From assembly GCA_934371475.1 (NCBI GenBank), contig CAKRNX010000148.1:1-5696 (forward strand): DNA of 5,696 nucleotides. The letters are read 5' to 3'. How positions within the stretch are numbered: the stretch's first letter is position 1; every line of letters begins with the position of its first letter. Made by a program: the position numbers and the translations under genes. Positions 1-5,251 of the stretch are shown piece by piece. Under the pieces are notes generated by a model. The model searched no databases. It worked only from the letters and a program-made list of their open reading frames with translations, and was not told where the DNA came from. Source of the DNA: an uncultured Lachnospiraceae bacterium (lineage in GTDB: Bacteria > Bacillota > Clostridia > Lachnospirales > Lachnospiraceae).

Positions 1-24
1 GGCTGGATCAAAGTCATTGAATAA
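1..24 (+). CDS. Possible C-terminal end of an upstream gene (partial)
   Basis: The first 24 bases read in frame 1 as G-W-I-K-V-I-E followed by TAA. A strong intrinsic terminator starts 12 bases later and has its T-run on the plus strand, as expected just after the end of a plus-strand gene. Eight codons are far too few to name a product, and a chance stop codon is possible. The terminator position is the main support. If real, the gene is convergent with the decayed minus-strand gene that ends at position 92. Confidence 0.35.
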   Translation, partial: GWIKVIE

Positions 25-35
25 TCTATAAATAT

Positions 36-88
36 AAAAGGAAAGTCCTTCATGCATCTTTGCAATGAGAACTTTCCTTTTTTATTTT
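36..88. terminator. Bidirectional intrinsic terminator
   Basis: GGAAAGT (40-46) pairs with ACTTTCC (71-77). On the plus strand the stem is followed by TTTTTTATTTT (78-88). On the minus strand it is followed by TTTTATATTT (39-30). The 24-base loop holds weak further pairing (TCAT near 49-52 with ATGA near 64-67). This arrangement suits two convergent genes: one ending at 24 on the plus strand and the remnant ending at 92 on the minus strand. Confidence 0.75.
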
Positions 89-91
89 CCG

Positions 92-340
92 TTATTTCCC
101 GCCACTTTCTGTCAGCACAGCCTCCCGAAATTCTCCCTGAGAGAGCCCCACTGTACTGCGGAATACCCGGTAAAAATATTTTGTCTGATATCCGCACTTT
201 CTCCGCCCGGAGCATTTCCAGTGCGCATAGTCCGTCAAGTCCCGGCATATTGATATCTACAATGGCAATATCCGGATTTTCCTTCCGAATCTGTTCTACC
301 AGTGCCACGCCATTTAAGACCGGAGACAGCCTCACCATAT
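92..340 (-). pseudogene. Decayed response regulator, receiver domain joined to AraC-type DNA-binding tail
   Basis: Two recognisable pieces lie in different minus-strand frames. Bases 314-200 encode a receiver-domain stretch: NGVALVEQIRKENPD, then IAIVDINMPGLDGL with the phospho-acceptor aspartate in the VDI-N-MPGLDG motif, then CALEMLRAEK. Bases 193-92, in another frame, encode GYQTKYFYRVFRSTVGLSQG, then EFREAVLTESGGK and TAA. This is the classic end of an AraC/XylS helix-turn-helix domain (GY-x3-YF-x-RVF-x4-G-x-S-x2-EFR). In intact YesN-type regulators these motifs are separated by well over a hundred residues, so the middle is deleted and the frames do not match. Just upstream, GEAVSG (336-319) looks like the second receiver strand in a third frame, and YVYLV (380-366) may be a remnant of the first strand, implying further lesions. 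No credible start or ribosome binding site is visible. The nearby bidirectional terminator fits a former 3' end. The identity is by eye from motifs. Confidence 0.62.
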
Positions 341-576
341 ATGTTTTCTCTTCTCCATGCCCCGGCACCAGATACACATATCTTCGTTCTGTTTTCTGCT
401 GACCGACAGGTACGCCGACCCTCATATATTGCCACAGCACCAGACAGCCAAAAACGATCAGAAGCCCTGGGAACTATCATTTTAACCGGATCAGGTAAGT
501 CCCCCTGCTTCCACTCCATCGTAGGAAAGCGCACCGGTCTCCGGATTTCTCGTATAGTAACTGAACACTGTGAAAC
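341..576. other. Gene-free stretch, probably more decayed sequence
   Basis: No intact gene is supported. One minus-strand frame is open from about 473 into the receiver remnant, with a hydrophobic run (LLIVFGCLVLW) near its start. A second frame is open over 534-235 but has no recognisable motif and no ribosome binding site before its first start codon. Short plausible protein fragments in all three minus frames suggest broken coding sequence, perhaps the 5' part of the decayed regulator or its former neighbour. Confidence 0.4.
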
Positions 577-618
577 AAAAAAGGAAGCCCTTCACCTATT
601 TTTATAAGAAGGTCTTCC
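577..618 (-). terminator. Intrinsic terminator of the dapA-dapB-aspartate kinase unit
   Basis: On the minus strand GGAAG-A-CCTTC (618-608) pairs with GAAGG-G-CTTCC (593-583). There is one internal mismatch (613 with 588) and a 14-base A/T-rich loop, and six T follow (582-577). It is the first convincing terminator downstream of the kinase stop codon, about 220 bases away, so it most likely ends the lysine operon transcript. Confidence 0.78.
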
Positions 619-837
619 CTTAATATTTTCTATTTTTTATAACCTTAATCCGGCGGCATTTTTTCAAAGATACACTCGTATCCTGCCAGACTTTATGATC
701 CATTTCGCCGTCTGCACATTTTCCGCCATGTTTTACTCCACGCAGACCGACTGCATAAACACCAATTTTCTGTAATCTGCTCCTGCCGGAGATTTTTATT
801 TCACAGATTCAAGAATGCCGTGGAATGAAAGGATGCT
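619..837. other. Long 3' untranslated stretch, no supported gene
   Basis: This stretch lies between the kinase stop codon and the terminator. A minus-strand frame of roughly 60 codons stays open up to a stop near 621, but its first ATG (near 701) leaves under 30 residues, has no good ribosome binding site, and matches no family I recognise. I also see no strong hairpin with a T-run closer to the kinase gene. Confidence 0.4.
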
Positions 838-2157
838 TTACAGCTGCACCAGCACGAAAATATCGTAGATCGCACGGATAGCCGCCTCGAAATCTTCGTT
901 GCGCACGCCGATGATAATATTCAGTTCACTGGATCCTTGATCAATCATCTTGACATTGACATTGGCATGTGCCAGTGCCGCAAAGATCCTGCCGGCTGTT
1001 CCTTTCGTCGCTTTCATACCGCGTCCCACGATGGCAATCAGTGCAAGGTTGGACTCCAGGTCAATGGAATCCGGATGCACGGCGCGGTGAAGTCCGGAGA
1101 TCACGCGCTGCTCTTTCTCCATGAACTCAGACTGATGTACCAGCACGGTAAATGTATCGATACCGGAGGGCGTATGCTCGAAGGAAATACCGTTCTCCTC
1201 AAACACCTGCAGCACTTTTCTTCCGAAACCGATCTCAGAGTTCATCATCTCTTTTTCGATATTGATCGCGCAGAATCCCTTTTTGCCGGCGATACCGGTA
1301 ATAATGTACTTGGGCTGACGGCAGGTGCTCTCCACAATCAGAGTACCCTTGTCCTCCGGGCGGTTCGTATTGCGGATATTGATCGGAATGCCTTCCTGGC
1401 GTACCGGGAAGATCGCATCTTCATGCATAACCGTAGCTCCCATGTAAGCCAGCTCACGCAGCTCTCTGTAAGTAATCGTCTCGATCGGCTCGGGGTTCTT
1501 CACCACATGGGGATCTGTCACAAGCATGCCGGACACATCTGTCCAGTTCTCATACACATCCGCACGCACGGCACGCGCCACGATTGATCCCGTAATATCA
1601 GAACCTCCTCTGGAAAATGTCTTGATGCTGCCATCCGGCATTGCACCGTAAAATCCGGGAATGACCGCATTTTCCATATTTTTGAGGCGCGCACTCAGCA
1701 CTGCGTTTGTATGCTCACCGTCAAAATTGCCTTTTTCATCGAACTTGATTACTTCTGCCGCATCAATAAACTTGAAGCCCAGATAGGTGGCAATCACAAT
1801 ACCGTTCAGATACTCTCCTCTGGAAGCCGCGTAATCCCTGCCCGCCTGGCGCATGAAATGATCGCGGATCACCTCAAACTCCTCGTCAAGGTTCAGATCC
1901 AGATGCAGTCCGTCGATAATCTCCTGATACCTGCTCTTAATCTCCTGCATATGCGCGGTAATGTCTTCCCCTGCGGACGCCGCATCATAGCAGCGGTACA
2001 GCAGGTCCGTCACCTTGGTATCGTCTGAATAGCGCTTTCCCGGAGCGGAAGGAATCACAAATCTTCTGGTCTCATCTGCCCGGATAATGTCTGCCACTTT
2101 CGCCATCTGGCCTGCACTGGCCAGAGAACTTCCGCCAAATTTTACTACTTTTTTCAT
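838..2157 (-). CDS. Aspartate kinase (EC 2.7.2.4), monofunctional, lysine/threonine pathway
   Basis: This enzyme phosphorylates L-aspartate to 4-phospho-L-aspartate, the first committed step to lysine, diaminopimelate, threonine and methionine, in the cytoplasm. The 439-residue product opens with MKKVVKFGGSS, the amino-acid-kinase nucleotide motif (KFGGSS, 6-11). SRGEYLNG follows (112-119), then the substrate/nucleotide segment FSRGGSDITG (181-190) and NWTDVSGMLVTDP (204-216). Two C-terminal ACT domains come next: about 288-345, and about 370-437 with VGRGMKATKGTAGRIF and DQGSSELNIIIGV. ACT domains usually carry amino-acid feedback control, but the effector cannot be read here. The start at 2157 is chosen because GAGGAG lies 6 bases upstream and the family motif begins at once. 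The frame stays open for 61 more arginine-rich codons to 2340, but these look non-coding and run through a hairpin. It is the third gene of the riboswitch-controlled unit, 186 bases after dapB. I give no symbol because lysC-type paralogues cannot be told apart here. Confidence 0.96.
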   Translation of the reverse strand: MKKVVKFGGSSLASAGQMAKVADIIRADETRRFVIPSAPGKRYSDDTKVTDLLYRCYDAASAGEDITAHMQEIKSRYQEIIDGLHLDLNLDEEFEVIRDHFMRQAGRDYAASRGEYLNGIVIATYLGFKFIDAAEVIKFDEKGNFDGEHTNAVLSARLKNMENAVIPGFYGAMPDGSIKTFSRGGSDITGSIVARAVRADVYENWTDVSGMLVTDPHVVKNPEPIETITYRELRELAYMGATVMHEDAIFPVRQEGIPINIRNTNRPEDKGTLIVESTCRQPKYIITGIAGKKGFCAINIEKEMMNSEIGFGRKVLQVFEENGISFEHTPSGIDTFTVLVHQSEFMEKEQRVISGLHRAVHPDSIDLESNLALIAIVGRGMKATKGTAGRIFAALAHANVNVKMIDQGSSELNIIIGVRNEDFEAAIRAIYDIFVLVQL

Positions 2158-2207
2158 ATTGTACTCCTCTTCAAGAATGCCTCGGTATTCATGCTGCGCG
2201 GTGCGCC

Positions 2208-2222
2208 ATATATCGGATATAT
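2208..2222. repeat. 15-bp A/T palindrome upstream of aspartate kinase
   Basis: ATATATC (2208-2214) and GATATAT (2216-2222) form a perfect inverted repeat around one base, between the larger palindrome at 2258-2305 and the ribosome binding site of the kinase gene. It could be a regulator site or a weak RNA hairpin. Nothing else in the sequence says which. Confidence 0.35.
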
Positions 2223-2257
2223 TTCCCCTGCGTACCTGTGCATCTGCACTCCGTTTC

Positions 2258-2305
2258 GGCCGGCGCAAATCCATTGTCCGCCGGACAATGTGCGCCCTGC
2301 CGGCC
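2258..2305 (-). repeat. Nested palindrome / strong hairpin between dapB and aspartate kinase
   Basis: The core is CATTGTCCG (2272-2280) and CGGACAATG (2282-2290), a 19-bp palindrome around one base. Outside it GCGCA (2263-2267) pairs with TGCGC (2291-2295), and further out GGCCG (2258-2262) pairs with CGGCC (2301-2305). About 18-19 base pairs result, with two small internal loops. No T-run follows on either strand, so it is not a classical terminator. It may be an RNA processing or stability element, or a protein-binding operator. The structure is visible; the function is not. Confidence 0.55.
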
Positions 2306-2343
2306 CTGGCTTCTGTAGTTTTGTGCCTCCCGGCCCGCATGGC

Positions 2344-3102
2344 TCAGCCGTCGATCACATTGCTCATATTATAATAGCCTGCGGGCTTTCCTGCAAGATA
2401 TTTTGCAGCCTGAAGCGCACCTTTTGCGAAAACACCCTTGGAATAGGCGGTATGCGTAAATTCAATCGTCTCATCAGTCCCTGCGAACAGCACCTCATGC
2501 ACGCCTACGATCGTGCCGCCGCGCACGGAAGAAATACCCAGCTCTTTTTTCTCTCTGGGCTGATAGTCGCTGCTGCGGTCATATTTGTACTCGTACTGAT
2601 GATCCATCGCTTCATTGATGCTGTCTGCCAGAGCCAGCGCGGTTCCGCTCGGCGCATCTTTTTTGAGATTGTGATGCTTCTCCACGATCTCAATATCAAA
2701 ACCTGCGGGAGCCAGCGTCGCTGCTGCCTCTTTCAGGAGCTTCAGCAGCAGATTAATGCCCAGAGACATATTCGCAGAGCGCAGCACCGCTACCTTTTTG
2801 CTGTCCTTCTCCAGTCTCTCCAGCTGATCCTCGCTCAGCCCCGTCGTACATACCACTGCCGGAACCTGATGCGCCACGCTGTAATCCATCATTGCGTCAA
2901 ATGCCTTCGGAGAAGAAAAATCAACAATCACATCTGCCTCCACATTGCAGGAAGCAAAATCAGAAAATACCGGATAGCTGTTCTTTCCCTCATCTCTCAG
3001 ATCAATCCCGGCCGCGATCACAAGCTCCGGATCTCCTGCCGCCAGACCGCTGATCGTCTGTCCCATATGGCCGTTGCAGCCATTTAAAATAATCCTTACC
3101 AT
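2344..3102 (-). CDS. dapB: 4-hydroxy-tetrahydrodipicolinate reductase DapB (EC 1.17.1.8)
   Basis: DapB reduces the product of DapA with NAD(P)H to tetrahydrodipicolinate, on the way to diaminopimelate for peptidoglycan and to lysine. The 252-residue protein is near the normal length. It begins with MVRIILNGCNGHMG, the Rossmann dinucleotide motif (G8-x-x-G-x-x-G14). VVCTTG (83-88) and NMSLGINLLL (111-120) follow. The signature of the family is EKHHNLKKDAPSGTAL (141-156), where H143/H144 and K147 match the E. coli catalytic histidine pair and lysine. GTIVGVHEVLFAG (196-208) belongs to the C-terminal substrate and tetramer domain. The start is supported by AAGGA placed 7 bases upstream. It is the second gene of the unit, 147 bases after dapA and 186 bases before the aspartate kinase gene. 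Confidence 0.97.
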   Translation of the reverse strand: MVRIILNGCNGHMGQTISGLAAGDPELVIAAGIDLRDEGKNSYPVFSDFASCNVEADVIVDFSSPKAFDAMMDYSVAHQVPAVVCTTGLSEDQLERLEKDSKKVAVLRSANMSLGINLLLKLLKEAAATLAPAGFDIEIVEKHHNLKKDAPSGTALALADSINEAMDHQYEYKYDRSSDYQPREKKELGISSVRGGTIVGVHEVLFAGTDETIEFTHTAYSKGVFAKGALQAAKYLAGKPAGYYNMSNVIDG

Positions 3103-3123
3103 TTCTATGTCCTTTCATTCCTC

Positions 3124-3146
3124 AGACGGATCACTTCAATCCGCCT
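3124..3146 (-). other. Small hairpin before the dapB ribosome binding site
   Basis: On the minus strand AGGCGGAT (3146-3139) pairs with ATCCGTCT (3131-3124), eight pairs including one G-T, around a 7-base loop. It ends about 7 bases before the ribosome binding site of dapB. No T-run follows, so it is not a terminator. It may simply punctuate the dapA-dapB junction. Confidence 0.35.
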
Positions 3147-3194
3147 CCTCCAACTATTCCTGTACAAATGCTGAACAGATAACTTCCCTACTGT

Positions 3195-3225
3195 ATTAAA
3201 ACCTGACTGTTTTCAGAATTGTCAA
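3195..3225 (-). promoter_or_regulatory. Possible weak internal promoter before dapB
   Basis: A perfect TTGACA (3225-3220) lies in the dapA-dapB gap on the minus strand. The best -10 match is TTTAAT (3200-3195), five of six, but the 19-base spacer is longer than the optimal 17. If used, it would give some dapB and kinase expression that escapes the riboswitch. The evidence is weak. Confidence 0.25.
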
Positions 3226-3249
3226 ACATGCCTGACTCTTTCTCAGCTT

Positions 3250-4134
3250 TTACAGAATACCATAATGCTTCATTGCTGTTCTCAGGCGCTCTGCGTTCTT
3301 TTCATCCATCTCGCACAGCGGTCCTCTCAACGGTCCTACTTCCTTACCCATCATATTCAGCGCGGTCTTCACCGGAATCGGATTGACCTCACAGAACAGT
3401 GCATCGATCAGCTCAATGGCCTCCAGCTGCATCTGACTGCTCTTCTTCACATCGCCGGCCATGTAGGATGCCACGATCTCATGTGTCTGGCGAGGAGCCA
3501 CGTTGGATAATACGGAAATCACACCCCTGCCGCCCAGGGACAAGATCGGCACAATCTGATCGTCGTTGCCGGAATACAGCTCAATCTCATCACCGGCCAG
3601 GCTCATCAGCTTGGCAACCTGTGAAATGTTTCCGCTTGCTTCCTTGATGCCGACGATATTGTCAACATTTCTGATCAACTCCACGACTGTCTCCGGCAGG
3701 ATATTGCAGCCTGTCCGGCTCGGCACATTATAAAGAATAATCGGGATGTTCACGGAATTAGCTACAGCTGTAAAATGCTGTTTCAATCCTTTCTGGGTCG
3801 CTTTATTGTAGTAGGGAGTCACCTGCAGCAGCGCATCGGCACCGTACTTTTCCGCTTCCTGTGAAAGATAAACGGCTGTCTCTGTGCTGTTGGATCCAGT
3901 TCCCGCAATCACGGGAATCCTCTTTGCTACCTTCTCCACGCCATACCGGATCACTTCCAGATGTTCCTCATGGCTCAAGGTGGAAGACTCGCCTGTCGTT
4001 CCGCAGATAATCACCGCATCCGTTCCTGCGGCAATCTGCTCTTCTAGCAGCTCTCCCAGCTTCTCATAATTAACGGTTCCATCTTCATACATGGGTGTGA
4101 CAATCGCAACACCCGCACCTGTAAATACTGACAT
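3250..4134 (-). CDS. dapA: 4-hydroxy-tetrahydrodipicolinate synthase DapA (EC 4.3.3.7)
   Basis: DapA condenses pyruvate with L-aspartate-4-semialdehyde, the first step specific to diaminopimelate and lysine, as a cytoplasmic TIM-barrel enzyme. At 294 residues it has the usual family length. Visible motifs in order are GTTGESSTLSHEEH (45-58, with the two threonines of the proton relay), TPYYNKATQKG (106-116, Y109), ILYNVPSRTGCN (133-144, catalytic Y135 and R140), and GIKEASGN (162-169) with K164 as the Schiff-base lysine. YSGNDDQIVPILSLGGRGVISVLSNVAP (187-214) follows. GGAGG is placed 7 bases before the ATG. Of the E. coli lysine-inhibitor contacts, the equivalents of S48, H53, H56, N80 and Y106 are present, but E84 is replaced by T86. 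It is the first gene behind the lysine riboswitch. Confidence 0.98.
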   Translation of the reverse strand: MSVFTGAGVAIVTPMYEDGTVNYEKLGELLEEQIAAGTDAVIICGTTGESSTLSHEEHLEVIRYGVEKVAKRIPVIAGTGSNSTETAVYLSQEAEKYGADALLQVTPYYNKATQKGLKQHFTAVANSVNIPIILYNVPSRTGCNILPETVVELIRNVDNIVGIKEASGNISQVAKLMSLAGDEIELYSGNDDQIVPILSLGGRGVISVLSNVAPRQTHEIVASYMAGDVKKSSQMQLEAIELIDALFCEVNPIPVKTALNMMGKEVGPLRGPLCEMDEKNAERLRTAMKHYGIL

Positions 4135-4141
4135 TTTACTA

Positions 4142-4146
4142 CCTCC
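4142..4146 (-). promoter_or_regulatory. dapA ribosome binding site
   Basis: GGAGG on the minus strand sits 7 bases before the ATG at 4134. It is a full match to the anti-Shine-Dalgarno core and fixes the dapA start. Confidence 0.85.
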
Positions 4147-4217
4147 ATACTTTTTATCATAAACACAGTTTCCGGTTTGCCTTGCAGGAACACAAACAAC
4201 ATCATGGTGCGCAGACT

Positions 4218-4274
4218 TCCTTTTTAGGTTACAGGAAAATCTTCAAAGAAAATTTTCCTGTAACCTAAAAAGGA
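4218..4274 (-). repeat. Perfect 23-bp inverted repeat in the dapA leader
   Basis: Bases 4218-4240 and 4252-4274 are exact reverse complements around an 11-base loop. In RNA three or four more pairs can form inside the loop. A further GTGCG/CGCAC pairing (4207-4211 with 4279-4283) lies beyond a small internal loop. The 5' arm of the minus-strand RNA begins with the last three bases of the riboswitch terminator stem and includes its T-run. No T-run follows the repeat on either strand, so it is not itself a terminator. It would form only in read-through transcripts. Confidence 0.8.
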
Positions 4275-4295
4275 TAGACGCACGCGCATCTATCC
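4267..4295 (-). terminator. Riboswitch-controlled intrinsic terminator before dapA
   Basis: On the minus strand GGATAGATGC (4295-4286) pairs with GCGTCTATCC (4281-4272), ten base pairs including one G-T, around a GCGT tetraloop. TTTTT follows (4271-4267). It lies about 27 bases after the aptamer, as in other L-box leaders, and should form when lysine is bound. Confidence 0.85.
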
Positions 4296-4331
4296 AAAGA
4301 ATCCATCTTCTGCAACATTCTTCGATAGCGC
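4284..4331 (-). promoter_or_regulatory. Predicted antiterminator pairing
   Basis: GCGCTATC (4331-4324), the 3' strand of the aptamer closing helix P1, can pair instead with GATA and GCGC (4294-4291 and 4287-4284), leaving a 3-base GAT bulge. This would take up the 5' arm of the terminator. The pairing is mutually exclusive with both P1 and the terminator, which is the expected OFF-switch logic: low lysine allows read-through. The complementarity is visible; its use is inference. Confidence 0.55.
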
Positions 4332-4490
4332 TCCATCTCATTCGATGACAGTCACACAGTTATTCACTCTGTGCCCAAGCATACAGTATTCAGGAACTGT
4401 ATCCTTTCGGCGTCTTCCCCTTTCCCTGGCCTTCGGCTGTACCTGAATACATCCGGTCATTTACTCATGAAATACGCAACCTCTATCTGT
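4322..4490 (-). ncRNA. Lysine riboswitch (L-box) aptamer
   Basis: The minus-strand leader contains the conserved blocks of the lysine riboswitch in order. They are AGATAGAGGTTGCG (4488-4475), CATGAGTAAATGA (about 4470-4458), AAGGGGAAGACGCCGAAAGG (4422-4403), GGGCACAGAGTGAATAACTG (about 4374-4355), GACTGTCATC (4351-4342) and GGAGCGCTATCG (4334-4323). GATAG near the 5' end and CTATC near the 3' end close helix P1. The block order and spacing match the Bacillus subtilis lysC leader as I recall it. It binds L-lysine and controls transcription of dapA, dapB and the aspartate kinase gene through the terminator just downstream. Confidence 0.95.
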
Positions 4491-4512
4491 TTGTTTCATA
4501 CTTATTCTCTTA

Positions 4513-4541
4513 ACTATAGCATCCCATAAATTCGTTGTCAA
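4513..4541 (-). promoter_or_regulatory. Promoter of the lysine operon
   Basis: TTGACA (4541-4536) and TATAGT (4518-4513) are separated by exactly 17 bases, a near-consensus housekeeping sigma promoter. Transcription should begin near 4506, about 16-20 bases before the riboswitch. The -35 box overlaps the final codon and TGA stop of the upstream CobO-like gene. Confidence 0.88.
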
Positions 4542-5038
4542 CGGTTTTCCGCCTGGTAATCTGTCTTGACCTCAGTCACCTCATCCACATAAGGCCACAG
4601 GCTCTCGCAGCGGTCCACACCGGTCAGGATCAGCTCTACGCCATCCCCTACGGACTCCAGAAGAGGGATCAGCTCCTTCTCCTCAATAACCCCCTCCTTC
4701 GGAAGTCCCAGGATCTCATCCAGGATCAGCACATCACACTCGGACGTTACCAGCACCTTCTTGGCAAAATTCAGCCCGTTTTTGATATGAAGGATCTCCT
4801 CCTGCTTCTCTTCTTCTGTCAGATCCCCGAACTGTTCCTGAAATTTGGCAAAAGAAAACAGCTTGATCTCCGGCTCCAGCCTTTTAAGATAGTCCAGCTC
4901 AGACTCTGCTTTTCCTTTCAGAAACTGTACCACAAATACGGTTTTGCCTGCACAGGCAGACTTGATCCCCTGACCGATCGCAGCTGAAGATTTTCCTCCG
5001 CCATTTCCACAGTACATGTGTATATATTTTTTATCCAT
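4538..5038 (-). CDS. BtuR/CobO-family corrinoid adenosyltransferase-like P-loop protein
   Basis: The BtuR/CobO/CobP family moves the adenosyl group of ATP to the cobalt of cob(I)alamin or cob(I)yrinic acid a,c-diamide in the cytoplasm. The 166-residue product starts MDKKYIHMYCGNGGGKSSAA. The fold cues are the P-loop (11-18), VFVVQFLKGK (34-43), the Walker-B-like CDVLILDEI (101-109) and VELILTG (134-140) near the end, all in family order. Oddities: the usual GNGKGKTT is GNGGGKSS, and the protein stops soon after VTEVK, without the customary HPYD...GI.AR.GIE tail. It may therefore be a divergent paralogue with a changed role. The start at 5038 is chosen because family members begin just before this strand and AGAGG lies 6 bases upstream. 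An in-frame GTG at 5083 also has AGAGG 7 bases upstream and would add 15 residues. No other cobalamin gene is visible. Confidence 0.8.
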   Translation of the reverse strand: MDKKYIHMYCGNGGGKSSAAIGQGIKSACAGKTVFVVQFLKGKAESELDYLKRLEPEIKLFSFAKFQEQFGDLTEEEKQEEILHIKNGLNFAKKVLVTSECDVLILDEILGLPKEGVIEEKELIPLLESVGDGVELILTGVDRCESLWPYVDEVTEVKTDYQAENR

Positions 5039-5251
5039 GATGCACCTCTTACCCTTCTCCCCGGAAAACACTCTGCCGGACACTCTAAGTCCTCTTATAC
5101 TACTACATACCCTCTATAAATGCAAGCCTTCCTTTCTATCTATAACTTTCTTCCATAATTGTATGACGCCTTCCCACCCAGCCAAACAACAGCCCGCGAT
5201 CCGGCGTTTCTGCAGCACAACTTTTGTTTCACAGTGTGTCGCATTCCGGCT
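5039..5251 (-). other. Gap between the Ssb-like and CobO-like genes
   Basis: This 213-base gap holds no supported gene and no clear terminator for the Ssb-like gene. Possible weak -10 boxes exist (TACAAT near 5163-5158, with TTGGCT 16 bases upstream), so the CobO-like gene may have its own promoter, but the match is poor. Confidence 0.3.

Noticed and set aside
784..803. CTCC-TGCC-GGAG followed by ATTTTTATTT on the plus strand as a terminator
   Set aside because: The stem is only four base pairs and no plus-strand gene ends nearby.
621..805. Minus-strand open frame of about 60 codons downstream of the kinase gene
   Set aside because: It has no start codon in its upstream half, no ribosome binding site and no recognisable sequence; it is better read as 3' untranslated sequence.
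937..1587. Plus-strand open frame of 216 codons inside the kinase gene
   Set aside because: It is a shadow of the aspartate kinase frame, with no ribosome binding site and no recognisable domain.
2158..2340. 61-codon in-frame N-terminal extension of the aspartate kinase
   Set aside because: The extension is arginine-rich, runs through a GC-rich hairpin and matches no kinase N-terminus. MKKVVKFGGSS starts right after a good ribosome binding site at 2157.
2191..3087. Long plus-strand open frame (298 codons) over dapB
   Set aside because: It is antisense to dapB, which has full family motifs; the translation is rich in Cys, His and Arg and has no family features.
4135..4206. Short leader peptide starting MMLFVFLQGK just before dapA
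   Set aside because: The spacing to any Shine-Dalgarno sequence is poor, it overlaps the dapA start out of frame, and it has no run of lysine codons as an attenuator peptide would.
4535..4987. Plus-strand open frame opposite the CobO-like gene
   Set aside because: It is antisense to a minus-strand gene with P-loop and Walker B motifs, and its leucine- and glutamine-rich text reflects the complement.
5039..5083. GTG start at 5083 for the CobO-like gene
   Set aside because: It has a possible ribosome binding site, but the added residues (SGRVFSGEKGKRCI) are not part of the family, while the ATG at 5038 fits the family start and has its own ribosome binding site.
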